Shown here piece by piece: positions 8,901-16,827 of a DNA stretch of 20,619 bases. Origin of the DNA: an uncultured Chitinophagaceae bacterium (GTDB taxonomy: Bacteria > Bacteroidota > Bacteroidia > Chitinophagales > Chitinophagaceae); the NCBI GenBank assembly GCA_934502905.1, contig CAKSVK010000050.1:1-20619 (forward strand), written 5' to 3'. Made by a program: the position numbers and the translations under genes. How positions within the stretch are numbered: the stretch's first letter is position 1; each line of letters begins with the position of its first letter. Below the pieces are notes generated by a model. The model was not told the origin of the DNA. It did no database searches and worked only from the letters and a program-made list of their open reading frames with translations.

Positions 8901-8938
8901 CGGGATGTAAGCGGCCTTAAGTTGTTGATTGATAGCAT
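5903..8938 (-). CDS. PVC-type CxxCH cytochrome lipoprotein with dehydrogenase-like propeller and HEAT-like repeats
   Basis: This 1011-residue exported lipoprotein probably oxidises a sugar or related alcohol in the periplasm and passes electrons to its own cytochrome. The N terminus has a lipobox ending at Cys33 (GYLSC). Residues about 55-440 form a sorbosone/glucose-dehydrogenase-like beta-propeller with EPGFTLELVAAEPLV and two calcium-loop motifs, DEDGDGKMD (108-116) and DTDGDGISD (151-159). Residues about 465-870 are helical and HEAT-like. A C-terminal cytochrome c domain carries CALCH (heme cysteines 892 and 895, His896) and a likely axial Met989 in SLMPSF. This order matches proteins abundant in Planctomycetes and Verrucomicrobia and also found in Bacteroidota. 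Its cofactor and substrate are unknown. It is divergent from the sigma-factor gene and co-directional with the DUF1080 gene. Confidence 0.88.
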   Translation of the reverse strand: MLSINNLRPLTSRTVKKAFFAGLVMMSAGYLSCNTEKIKYENGALPPEEAVKTFELEPGFTLELVAAEPLVADPVDMEIDEYGRLYVVEMHGYPLDKSGNGKIKLLSDEDGDGKMDKSIVFADRLVLPNGILRWKKGVIVTDAPYVLYFEDTDGDGISDIRDTLLTGFSLSNPHINVNNPVYGIDNWIHLAHRGHLLTRGYRDIFGDEGEEVFFNHQPDGPRLPKDAGSRSVRFRPDNFTIEQTSAKAQFGHTFDTWGRHFFGDNQNHAYAEGIASSYLERNPALMVSQATQPISDHGDAAEIFQITTNPERQMFSGAGTMTSASGIVAYNGGAFPAPFDKNVTFICESVSNLVHADKLRDTGSTFIASRVGRERKEFLASTDAWSRPVNLYIGPDGALYVLDYYRRIIEHPEWMSDEAVKAGGLYDGIDMGRIYRVSTNDVAGPEWTKGLKLGDESEEALVQYLNNANSWWRIHAQRLLVDRSNKNIVPQLEELVEKGTLPEGRLHALWTLQGLNALSSATIQKGLKDNEPGVRENAIQLAELHLKDAPELVPSLLALQNDPNARVRFQLLCALGDISSAEAATAGEKILFRDLDDKWVQVAALSSRYLQPEKMIGTVIRNYRQDKPAYGSLLKRLAAMTGPSVNLDSMVQAVVSGKAQSWQAPVLEGLAEGLRNKKSGLHDIAQALLVKTCFDHPDDKVRKSAFELIKTAGITNEVLLQQAVQKAAVNVANTGLPDEKRIDAVNILSIKDPATHAALLKALVDPKVHPSLQQAAIRTLSLIPDETVTGFIIEKWAGITPAVREDALQTFMRSANRKKQLLAAVEAGKIQASSVGWFRSMQLMQEEDDVMRNKARELFMAKDQDKIIKEFQKALSMQGDVANGQVVFEKNCALCHQIRGENGTAFGPDLGTIQGWLAKDIMANVLEPGLSLAVGFDVREVTLNNDEKVQGIISSETPGAITISSAPGVQRTINRQDIKSFSTLDISLMPSFSRQLNHQEMADLIAYLQKM

Positions 8939-8970
8939 TAAAATATTATTCTTTCTGTTGTTGGGATATA

Positions 8971-9010
8971 CACCTCACTAAATATGAATATAAAATTATA
9001 AATTGAGGTG
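8971..9010. promoter_or_regulatory. Inverted repeat upstream of the cytochrome lipoprotein gene
   Basis: CACCTCA (8971-8977) and TGAGGTG (9004-9010) form a perfect 7-base inverted repeat around 26 AT-rich bases, 33 bases before the minus-strand ATG. It could be a dyad operator or a leader hairpin. No TTG/TAnnTTTG promoter was found near it, so the role is open. Confidence 0.3.
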
Positions 9011-9180
9011 TTGGTAAAGTATAGCTGATTTAACCAAATCCATAATAAAATTTGCAGCGGGAAGTGCAATTTCTTTGCCTGTATATAACAAAGAGGCTGA
9101 TGTTTCCCGGGCCTTATCTGTTGATCGTTACCTGTAGCCTCCTCTTGAAGAGCACCCGGAATAATTAATAACAATTTATC

Positions 9181-9191
9181 TGGCCGGTAAA
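9181..9191 (+). promoter_or_regulatory. TGGCCGGTAAA motif upstream of the sigma-factor gene
   Basis: The same 11-base word occurs at 11222-11232 upstream of susC, in each case about 95-101 bases before the preferred ATG and next to a TAACAAT or ATTGTTAA word. This could be a shared control element for the sigma factor and its target operon. The match is short, so support is limited. Confidence 0.25.
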
Positions 9192-9286
9192 GTCAGTTTG
9201 CTCCGATCTTTTTAGGTATGTCGGGGGAATATTATAATTTTATTAAGCTTTTTAAACCAGAAACCGTCTTGAGTAGCCCTTCTTAC

Positions 9287-9856
9287 ATGGATGAAAATTT
9301 AGTGGCAATGCTTGCAACCGGTGATCAGGATGCCTTTACGGCCTTGTATCAGCGCTTTTACCGGCAGGTGTTGCATTTTGCACGCAGGTATACGGATGAA
9401 ACGGAGGCCCAGGATATTACTGCCGATGCATTTGTGCAGTTGTGGAGAAAAAGGGCAGAATTCACACATATTAAAGCAGTTTCCTCCTTTCTTTTTGTTA
9501 CAGCCCGTAACCGGTGTTACGACCTGATACGGCACAAGCAGGTAAAAAGCCGGCATGAGCGTGAATTGCTGGCGATGATGGATGATCATTATCACAACGA
9601 TTTCTTCCTGGTGCAGGTTCGCCTGGAAATGGCAAAGCTGCTGCGGGAAGAAATTGAAAAGCTGCCGGAAAAAATGCGGGAAGTATTATTGCTTTCCTTC
9701 CGGGATGGCTTAAAGCCTGCCCAGATTGCTGAAAAGCTCAATATCAGCGTAAAAACGGTCAGTAACCAGAAATTATCTGCCATAAAGATCCTGAAGTCTG
9801 CACTGCATCATTATCCGCTCGAATCACTTCTTTTGCTGCTTCCCTTTGTAAGCTGA
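9287..9856 (+). CDS. ECF-type RNA polymerase sigma factor
   Basis: This 189-residue protein is an extracytoplasmic-function sigma factor that would direct RNA polymerase to the neighbouring uptake operon. Sigma region 2 spans residues 18-84 (ALYQRFYRQVLHFARRYTDE, then DITADAFVQLWRKR and the ARNRCYDLIRHK stretch). Region 4 spans 124-172, with the helix-turn-helix GLKPAQIAEKLNISVKTVSNQKLSAIKIL. The frame is open back to an ATG at 9218, which would add 23 residues. I prefer 9287 because MDENLVAMLATGDQDAF matches the usual start of Bacteroidota ECF factors. The fecR gene follows after about 130 bases. By family, its activity is held down by the FecR protein until the SusC receptor signals. The short leucine-rich tail (LESLLLLLPFVS) is common in this group. 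Confidence 0.92.
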   Translation: MDENLVAMLATGDQDAFTALYQRFYRQVLHFARRYTDETEAQDITADAFVQLWRKRAEFTHIKAVSSFLFVTARNRCYDLIRHKQVKSRHERELLAMMDDHYHNDFFLVQVRLEMAKLLREEIEKLPEKMREVLLLSFRDGLKPAQIAEKLNISVKTVSNQKLSAIKILKSALHHYPLESLLLLLPFVS

Positions 9857-9983
9857 TATAACTGCTCCGGAAGAGACATTTTTAAAGAAAGAATAAAACC
9901 GGGGATTCCGTTTGATTAAAAAATGTGCTTTTTGAATAGGAAGTTTTAAAGAGATGTACGTTTATCTGGGTAAGAACGTGCAT

Positions 9984-11204
9984 ATGGCTTATTCAGAACA
10001 ATATATTGCTCAATTAATACTAAAACATTTCAGGGAGGAGATCAATCCTTTTGAAATGGAACAGCTTGAGCGCTGGCTTTCGGAAACACCACAGAACCGT
10101 CTCTTTTTTGAAGGACTGGATAACGAAGAAGATATTCTTCAGTTGATAGAAATGGAAGAAAGAGACAAAAAGAATGAAGTCGGGCGGCAGCTTTTACTGG
10201 AAATTCAGAAAAGGATATCCCTCCAGGATATTCCTGAAGAGATAACGCCGGTACGCAATATGGGTAAAAAAAGGAGTTGGTGGTATGCCGCTGCCGCGGT
10301 AGTTGTACTGGTTGCAGCTTCCGCATTCTTTTGGTGGCAGAGCGATCTGCTACAGAAGCCTGCTGAAAATTCTTTTGTGACCGAAAAAGGTGCGGACATC
10401 CTGCCCGGTTCAGACAGGGCCATCCTGACTTTGTCAAACGGCCAACAGGTGGAGCTGCGCAACAACGGTAGCCAGGTGATCAACGATGGAGAGCTTGCTA
10501 TTTCCAATGATGGTGGTGAGCTGGTGTATGCACCATCCGATAAGGTGGTGTACAACACGATGACCACACCCAAGGGAGGTCAGTATAAAATTACATTGGC
10601 AGATGGCAGTCAGGTGTGGCTGAATGCTGCTTCTTCCATAACATTTCCTACCCAGTTCATTGGCGCAGTACGCGAAGTAAGTGTAACGGGCGAAGTATAT
10701 TTTGAAGTAGAGCGGAATAAAAAGATGCCTTTTATTGTAAAAACACCGGGCAATACCAGGGTGGAAGTGCTCGGCACACATTTTAACGTCAATACCTATA
10801 GTGATGAGGATTATCAGACGACCACGCTCGTTGAGGGACTCGTGAAGGTAAGAAATCAATCTGCGGAAGTAGAACTGAAAGCCGGACAACAGGCAAGTAT
10901 AGACGAAAATGACGCTTCAGCCAGGGATATAAAGGTTTCGGAGGCAAATGTGGAAGAGGTGATAGGCTGGAAAAATAATCTTTTTGTGTTTAACAATGCA
11001 GATGTTCCAACCGTTATGCGCCAGATAAGCAGGTGGTATGATTTGGATATCAGCTATAAAGGGCCGGTGCCTGCAAAGCTGTATAGAGGTAAGATCCCGA
11101 GAGACTTTACCCTTTCACAGGTGCTGAATGCCCTGAAGCTGGCGGGTGTAAATTTTGAGGTGAACGGTAAAACACTAATCGTATCGCAAGGGAATAGAAA
11201 ATAA
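9984..11204 (+). CDS. FecR-family anti-sigma factor
   Basis: This 406-residue inner-membrane protein binds the ECF sigma factor in the cytoplasm and receives a signal from the outer-membrane transporter in the periplasm. Residues 1-95 are the cytoplasmic sigma-binding part. One transmembrane helix (about 98-118, WWYAAAAVVVLVAASAFFWW) follows. The periplasmic FecR domain (about 185-285) contains TPKGGQYKITLADGSQVWLNA and VLGTHFNVNTY. The C-terminal DUF4974 domain (about 330-402) ends VNFEVNGKTLIVS. The frame extends upstream to an ATG at 9954. I chose 9984 because MAYSEQYIAQLILKHF is a typical FecR beginning. Its position between the sigma gene and susC is the standard arrangement for trans-envelope regulation of SusCD loci. 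Confidence 0.94.
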   Translation: MAYSEQYIAQLILKHFREEINPFEMEQLERWLSETPQNRLFFEGLDNEEDILQLIEMEERDKKNEVGRQLLLEIQKRISLQDIPEEITPVRNMGKKRSWWYAAAAVVVLVAASAFFWWQSDLLQKPAENSFVTEKGADILPGSDRAILTLSNGQQVELRNNGSQVINDGELAISNDGGELVYAPSDKVVYNTMTTPKGGQYKITLADGSQVWLNAASSITFPTQFIGAVREVSVTGEVYFEVERNKKMPFIVKTPGNTRVEVLGTHFNVNTYSDEDYQTTTLVEGLVKVRNQSAEVELKAGQQASIDENDASARDIKVSEANVEEVIGWKNNLFVFNNADVPTVMRQISRWYDLDISYKGPVPAKLYRGKIPRDFTLSQVLNALKLAGVNFEVNGKTLIVSQGNRK

Positions 11205-11313
11205 TATCAACGATTGTTAATTGGCCGGTAAAAGAAACCGCCCTGGTGTGCAGACCGGGCGGTGGAAAAGCTTGATTAACAATATGACATATGTAGGTAT
11301 CAATTATTGTTAA
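11205..11313 (+). promoter_or_regulatory. Putative susC control region: repeated TATCAAnnATTGTTAA boxes
   Basis: Two copies of a 16-base element, TATCAAcgATTGTTAA (11205-11220) and TATCAAttATTGTTAA (11298-11313), lie 93 bases apart in direct orientation. An inverted TTAACAAT copy (11276-11283) lies between them, making a 9-base inverted repeat TTAACAATA / TATTGTTAA with the right-hand copy. This is compatible with a regulator or sigma-factor recognition region upstream of susC, but no regulator is identified. Confidence 0.4.
11237..11263 (+). terminator. Hairpin between fecR and susC (possible attenuator)
   Basis: ACCGCCC-(T)-GGT and ACC-GGGCGGT pair into a 10-base stem with one bulged T and a 6-base loop. 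No T-run follows on the plus strand, so it is not a classical terminator. It may limit read-through from the sigma/anti-sigma genes into the uptake operon, or protect the 3' end of the fecR message. Confidence 0.4.
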
Positions 11314-11333
11314 ACCAAAACTGGAACAAAAGT

Positions 11334-14300
11334 ATGCAAAAACATGCATTTTTTGTCTGGATATTGCGCGATTGCAATGCCAGAACGATCACTAAATTTT
11401 TGTTAGTGATGAAACTAACTACTGCGATATTGATAACATTTCTGCTGAATGCCAGCGCGAACGGTATTTCCCAAACGGTTACCTTCAGCGGGAAAAATGT
11501 ACCCTTGCAGCAGGTGATCAATGTAGTAGAGAAACAGGCAAATGTTTTCTTTTTCTATGAAGCTGACCTGTTGAAGTTGGCCAAGCCGGTCACCATCAAT
11601 GTTGCCAGGCAGCCGGTGAACGATTTCCTCGTTACTTTATTCAAAGACCAGCCGCTTGATTTTCACCTGGAGAACAGGCTGGTGATCGTTACCCGTAAAA
11701 AAGAACTGTCTTTTCCGGAACAAATGCTCTCCGCTCCGGCGACCCTGGATATACCGCCGCCCGTGCTGATCCGGGGCAGGGTATTGAACGAGGCCGGTGA
11801 GCCGATGGTGGCTTCGGTGATGGTAAAAGGAAGCGCGGTGGGTACGACCACGGATGCCGGTGGTTTTTTTGAATTGACCATTCCCACAGAACGTGTTACG
11901 CTGGTGATCAGCGGGGTGAACATTGAAACTACCGAAGTGGCAGTGGACGGCACTGTCGATAAGCTGCATAACATAGCGGTGAGTACCAGGATCGTAGAAG
12001 GAACGGAAACTGTTATCACAGGTTACTCCGCCCAGCGCAAAAAGGATATTATTGGCTCTGTTGCCGTGGTTGACGTGAAAGCACTCAAATCTATCCCTGC
12101 CGGTTCTGCATTGCAGGCATTACAGGGACAGGCTGCCGGTGTTAACATCATCAGCTCGGGCTCTCCCGGCCATGCAAGTAATATAAGGATCCGTGGTATC
12201 ACTTCCATGGAAAATACCAATCCCCTTGTGCTTATTGATGGTGTACAGGGTAATATCAATGATATTCCCGGTGATGATGTGGAATCTATCCAGGTATTAA
12301 AAGATGCCGGTGCGGCCGCTATCTACGGGGTTCGTGGCGCTAATGGTGTTATTGTTGTTACTACCAAGAAAGGAAAATCGGGTAGGATGCAAACTACTTA
12401 TGACGCTTATTACGGCATACAAACTCCTGCTGCCAGAGATGGTAATATGATGAGTCCGAAGGAGTATGCCGAAACATTCAATAAGCTTAATCCTACCAAC
12501 AGCCCTTTTTTGAATGGCCTTCCCGAGTACGCATGGAGAGGCCCTACGGGGTCGGGTATTGGTTATGGTGTTGCCAATGCGGGCGATCCTGCCGTGAATC
12601 CCTCCAGGTATTTTCTCGACATGTCTGATCCCACTAAAAATTATCTTATTCAGAAATTAAACTGGGAGGGCAATGGAACCGACTGGTTTAATGAGATCTT
12701 TAGTCCGGCTCCAATGATGAATCATAATATTTCTGTCAGTGGCGGAAGTGACAGGGCTACTTATATGCTCTCTATGGGGTATATGGACCAACAGGGTACC
12801 CTGCTGAACACCCATATGAAGAGATATTCGGTGCGTGCTAATACGGAATTTAAGTTGAGAGATAATATCCGTGTGGGTGAGAATATTTACATCATGTATC
12901 GCGATAACCCGCAGGAAAACCCTAATCACCCCTATTTGGCTATCAATGCCGCGCGTTCTATGCACAAGTTTATTCCCGTATATGATATTATAGGCAATTT
13001 TGGTGGAGGGTATGCCGGTGCGCCGTTGTTTGGAGGAGCAGGTAATCCTTATGCCCTGCGTGTGGCAGCGGGCAATAACAGAAGCCGCGAAATGGCGATA
13101 ACCGGTAATGTGTTTGCTGAAATTGATTTCTTCAAGGACCTGACCTTTAGAACGAGCTTTGGTGGAAACGTGAACAATTTTTACCGCCAGACCTACGTAG
13201 GGCCACAATACTGGAGCGGTGAGCAATTCCAGAACAGGAACCAGCTGGATGAAAATAGCGGATACAGTGCGCTGACTATGTGGACCAATACATTGACCTA
13301 TAAAAAAACCTTCGGCAACCATAACCTCACTGCGCTGGCTGGTACGGAAGCGATCAGGATGACCGGCCGTAACCAAACCGGCAGCAGGCAGGGATTTGCA
13401 TTTGAAGACTATAATCTCCTGGTCCTGAACTTCGGGCAATTCAATTTTAGCAATGGAAGCGGTGAGCAGGACGATGCTTTCTTTTCTATGTTCGGAAGAG
13501 TGGATTATGCTTACGATGACAGGTATTTGTTGGGAGTGACCTTACGCAGGGACGGATCATCAAGGTTCGGTCCGCAGACCAGGTATGGCACCTTTCCTTC
13601 TGTCACTGCCGGTTGGAGGATCAGCAATGAGAAGTTTATGCAGAATGTCCACTGGATCAACGACCTTAAGCTGAGAGCCAGTTATGGTATATTGGGAAAT
13701 GCTAATAATGTTACCAGTTTTAATTACTCCACATTTTATACGCAGGCGCTTAGCTCCTCTTATTATGACATCGATGGAACCGGTACAAGCGCTGTGTTGG
13801 GATACCGCCCTAATAACATCGGAAACCCCGCAGCACAATGGGAGAAAAATATTGTCACCAATATAGGTATTGATGCGGCTTTATTTAACAACAAGCTGGA
13901 CTTTGCCATTGATTATTTTGAAAAAAGGATTTCAGGATTACTGTTTCCCCAGCCACTGCCTTCAAGCATTATAGGGACATCCCAGGCTCCCACGGTGAAC
14001 ATAGGAAATATTAAAAACACAGGGGTTGATATAGCCGCTACCTATCATGCCAGGTGGGGTAAGGATATAAGCCTGGATATCGGGGCAAACTTTACCACCT
14101 ATAAAAACCTGATTGACCGTCTTCCCGGTGCTTCAGGATATGTTGATCCCCCCTGGACTCCCGGAAACAGTGTACGTAACCAGGTGGGGCATCCTGTGGG
14201 CGCATTCTTCGGATATGATATAGTAGGACTGTTCCAGGACGATGGTGATGTAAGCAGATCGCCAACGCAGGACGGGGCTGCACCGGGCAGGTTCAAATAC

Positions 14301-14864
14301 AGGGATGTAAACGGCGATGGTTCGATCACACCCGACGACCGGACATTTATCGGTAATCCCAATCCCGATTTTGTGTATGGACTGAACCTTGGTTTTTCCT
14401 ATAAAAAGTTCGATCTGTCTGCAGTCTTCTATGGTTCACAGGGCAATGATATCTGGAACGAATCACGCAGGTGGACTGATTTCCCTTACGGAAACAGCTG
14501 GAACTTCAGCAGGAGATTACTTGACGCATGGACCCCTCAGCATACTAACACCAGTCAGCCTATAGCTGAAACAACTCCAAACTTCAGTGCAGCAAATGTG
14601 CCTAATACTTATTTCATTGAGGACGGTTCTTATTTAAAAATGCGGTCATTATTGCTTGGATACAATATTGATGCGAATGTGTTGAAAAAGGCTGGTATTA
14701 ACAGGTTCCGTGTTTATGTACAGGCTTCCAACCTGTTCACTATTACCAGCTATACCGGATCCGATCCTGAAATTACCAGCTATAGAAACCTGACATTTGG
14801 TATTGATGAAGGATTCTACCCGAATTCGAGAACAATACTCGTGGGTCTTAATGTTGGATTTTAA
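11334..14864 (+). CDS. SusC/RagA-family TonB-dependent outer-membrane transporter with STN signalling domain
   Basis: This 1176-residue protein is the energised outer-membrane channel of a SusCD pair. A signal region (about 26-46, cleavage near Gln47) is followed by an STN (secretin/TonB N-terminal) domain at about 49-120, which contacts FecR in regulated systems. A carboxypeptidase-regulatory-like beta-sandwich lies at about 146-215 (IRGRVLNEAGEPM). The TonB plug at about 235-345 has ALQGQAAGVNI, IRIRGITSM, NPLVLIDGV and the conserved ILKDA-like VLKDAGAAAIYGVRGANGVIVVTTKKG. A large beta-barrel ends FYPNSRTILVGLNVGF. The frame is open to a TTG at 11307. I use the ATG at 11334, but an ATG at 11409 would give a more ordinary signal peptide. 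The STN domain plus the sigma/FecR pair upstream imply substrate-induced signalling. The substrate is not evident. Confidence 0.95.
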   Translation: MQKHAFFVWILRDCNARTITKFLLVMKLTTAILITFLLNASANGISQTVTFSGKNVPLQQVINVVEKQANVFFFYEADLLKLAKPVTINVARQPVNDFLVTLFKDQPLDFHLENRLVIVTRKKELSFPEQMLSAPATLDIPPPVLIRGRVLNEAGEPMVASVMVKGSAVGTTTDAGGFFELTIPTERVTLVISGVNIETTEVAVDGTVDKLHNIAVSTRIVEGTETVITGYSAQRKKDIIGSVAVVDVKALKSIPAGSALQALQGQAAGVNIISSGSPGHASNIRIRGITSMENTNPLVLIDGVQGNINDIPGDDVESIQVLKDAGAAAIYGVRGANGVIVVTTKKGKSGRMQTTYDAYYGIQTPAARDGNMMSPKEYAETFNKLNPTNSPFLNGLPEYAWRGPTGSGIGYGVANAGDPAVNPSRYFLDMSDPTKNYLIQKLNWEGNGTDWFNEIFSPAPMMNHNISVSGGSDRATYMLSMGYMDQQGTLLNTHMKRYSVRANTEFKLRDNIRVGENIYIMYRDNPQENPNHPYLAINAARSMHKFIPVYDIIGNFGGGYAGAPLFGGAGNPYALRVAAGNNRSREMAITGNVFAEIDFFKDLTFRTSFGGNVNNFYRQTYVGPQYWSGEQFQNRNQLDENSGYSALTMWTNTLTYKKTFGNHNLTALAGTEAIRMTGRNQTGSRQGFAFEDYNLLVLNFGQFNFSNGSGEQDDAFFSMFGRVDYAYDDRYLLGVTLRRDGSSRFGPQTRYGTFPSVTAGWRISNEKFMQNVHWINDLKLRASYGILGNANNVTSFNYSTFYTQALSSSYYDIDGTGTSAVLGYRPNNIGNPAAQWEKNIVTNIGIDAALFNNKLDFAIDYFEKRISGLLFPQPLPSSIIGTSQAPTVNIGNIKNTGVDIAATYHARWGKDISLDIGANFTTYKNLIDRLPGASGYVDPPWTPGNSVRNQVGHPVGAFFGYDIVGLFQDDGDVSRSPTQDGAAPGRFKYRDVNGDGSITPDDRTFIGNPNPDFVYGLNLGFSYKKFDLSAVFYGSQGNDIWNESRRWTDFPYGNSWNFSRRLLDAWTPQHTNTSQPIAETTPNFSAANVPNTYFIEDGSYLKMRSLLLGYNIDANVLKKAGINRFRVYVQASNLFTITSYTGSDPEITSYRNLTFGIDEGFYPNSRTILVGLNVGF

Positions 14865-14997
14865 TATTTACTGACTATAATATTAAAAATTGTTCAAAAT
14901 GAAACGGCGCTTAATAAATTTTTTCACGCAGGAGAATGTGTACGCAGAGTTCTCCCGCAGGTACGGGACGACCATTGAAAAAACAAAAAATATACGA

Positions 14998-16818
14998 ATG
15001 AAACTGATTAAACATACATTAATACTTGCATCTGGCCTGATGTCGCTGGTAATCAGCGTGGGCTCATGTAGTAAGTCTTATCTTGAAAGAGTTCCCATAG
15101 CCGGTATCAGTGAAAATACGTTGCTGACGAGGCACGGCGTAGAGGGACTGTTGATAGGAACCTATTCAATCCTTAACGGAACGGCGCGGTTTAATGCTAA
15201 CGACTTTCATGTCGGTATATCCAATTCCATGGTTGCCGGTATCGCTTCGGATGAGGCGAAGAAGGGATGTCTTTATGCTGCGGGTCCTGAATGGGATGCT
15301 ATAGAAAACTACACTGTGAACCCGACCCTGGTACATATCGGAGACAGATGGAAATCTATTTATACCGGTGTGCATCGTGCGAATGAAACGATCCGTTTTT
15401 TAAACAAACTTCCTGAAGGAGTGTTCACTGCCGAAGAAGCATTGCAGGTATTGGCGGAGGCCCGCTTCCTGCGGGGCGTGTATCATTTTGAAGCGGCAAA
15501 GCTGTGGAGAAACGTTCCCTATATTGATGAATCAGTAGTTTTTGGCGCTGATGATGTTTTCAAAAGCAATGAAACTGTGCCCTGGTCGTCTATCGAGGCT
15601 GACTTCGAGTTTGCAGGAAATAATCTTTCGGATACAAAAAATAATATAGGAAGAGCCAATAAATGGGCAGCCAGGTCTTTCCTGGCTAAAACCTATATGT
15701 TCCAGAATAAGTGGACGGAGGCAAAACCCATTCTCGAAGATATTATCGCTAACGGTGTAACCAGCAACGGTACAAAATACAAATTGGTGGATAAGTATGG
15801 AGACACCTGGAACGCCGCTACTAAAAACAGCTCCGAATCAGTATTTGCCGTGCAAATGGCTGCGGTGCCTAACGATGGGGGATATAACGGCAATGCCGGC
15901 GAAGCTTTAACACTTCCCGTTCCTGATGGCGGCGCCTGGTACCAGCCTTCTTTTAACCTGGTTAATTCCTTTAAAACGAACGCTGCAACAGGGCTGCCAT
16001 TGCTCGCTACATTTAATGATGTGCCTATGCATAGCGATATGGGACTCGGGCTCACTGATCCTTTCACTCCTTATGCCGGCACTATTGATGCCCGTCTCGA
16101 CTGGACAGTGGGGAGGAGAGGAATTCCATATCTCGACTGGGGCGTTTTTGATCTTTCCTTTTTACTTTCCCAGGATGGCGGGCCTTTTTCCCACATGAAA
16201 AGCGCCTACTGGCAGAAAGACAGGGCTACCAGTGTAGGATCTTTTGAAGGATGGGCTTTTGTTACTTCAACCAACTATACCATGATCCGTTTTGCGGATG
16301 TATTGTTATGGGCGGCAGAATGCGAAGTGGAGATCGGGAGCCTTCCCAAAGCGGAAGAGTATGTGAACATTGTTCGTGCAAGAGCCGCCAACCCGGCCGG
16401 ATTTGTAAAAACGTATGTAGATAATAACAATCCGCAGGCGGGCTTTACCAATACACCTGCAGCCAACTATTTAGTTGGATTATACAACGGTGAGTTTGCA
16501 GCCAATGGAAAGGAATTCGCCCGCGAATCTGTGCGTTTCGAACGCAAACTTGAATTCGGTATGGAAGGACACCGTTTCTTCGATTTGCAACGTTATAATC
16601 TTCAGCAACCTGGCTATATGGGAGACCTGCTGGATGCTTACAATGCGGATGAAAACCGGTTTTATATGGATTTAACCGGCCAGCCTTACCTGATCACCAA
16701 GGACGCTCATTTTACAAAGGGTAAATCTGAAGTGCTCCCTATTCCGCAAAGAGAGATCGATTTGAGTGTTACTACGGTGGGCGGACAATCAGTGCTTAAG
16801 CAAAATCCGGGTTATTGA
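14998..16818 (+). CDS. SusD/RagB-family surface substrate-binding lipoprotein
   Basis: This 606-residue lipoprotein would cap the SusC barrel on the cell surface and capture the substrate. Residues 1-24 are a lipoprotein signal ending at Cys24 (ISVGSC), followed by SKSYLERVP, a usual SusD beginning. The helical TPR core is marked by EARFLRGVYHFEAAKLWRNVP. The C-terminal signature ERKLEFGMEGHRFFDLQRY is at 515-533, and LPIPQREIDL near the end is also typical. The frame is open back to an ATG at 14890, but the ATG at 14998 places the lipobox correctly. The 133 bases after susC hold an inverted repeat GGAGAA / TTCTCC (14931-14955) and a near-match to the box seen upstream of susC. It is surely co-expressed with susC. 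No SusE/SusF-type gene follows. Confidence 0.95.
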   Translation: MKLIKHTLILASGLMSLVISVGSCSKSYLERVPIAGISENTLLTRHGVEGLLIGTYSILNGTARFNANDFHVGISNSMVAGIASDEAKKGCLYAAGPEWDAIENYTVNPTLVHIGDRWKSIYTGVHRANETIRFLNKLPEGVFTAEEALQVLAEARFLRGVYHFEAAKLWRNVPYIDESVVFGADDVFKSNETVPWSSIEADFEFAGNNLSDTKNNIGRANKWAARSFLAKTYMFQNKWTEAKPILEDIIANGVTSNGTKYKLVDKYGDTWNAATKNSSESVFAVQMAAVPNDGGYNGNAGEALTLPVPDGGAWYQPSFNLVNSFKTNAATGLPLLATFNDVPMHSDMGLGLTDPFTPYAGTIDARLDWTVGRRGIPYLDWGVFDLSFLLSQDGGPFSHMKSAYWQKDRATSVGSFEGWAFVTSTNYTMIRFADVLLWAAECEVEIGSLPKAEEYVNIVRARAANPAGFVKTYVDNNNPQAGFTNTPAANYLVGLYNGEFAANGKEFARESVRFERKLEFGMEGHRFFDLQRYNLQQPGYMGDLLDAYNADENRFYMDLTGQPYLITKDAHFTKGKSEVLPIPQREIDLSVTTVGGQSVLKQNPGY

Positions 16819-16827
16819 TAAACCTGT

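Noticed and set aside
9218..9286. Upstream ATG extension of the sigma-factor gene (23 residues)
   Set aside because: Possible, but the residues do not resemble an ECF N terminus and the ATG at 9287 gives the usual beginning. Kept as an alternative in the gene entry.
12657..13439. Minus-strand open frame of 260 residues
   Set aside because: It lies wholly inside the susC barrel region in antisense and has no family features; it is a shadow of susC codon use.
14890..14997. Upstream ATG extension of susD
   Set aside because: It would bury the lipoprotein signal 36 residues inside the protein; the ATG at 14998 puts the lipobox Cys at position 24.
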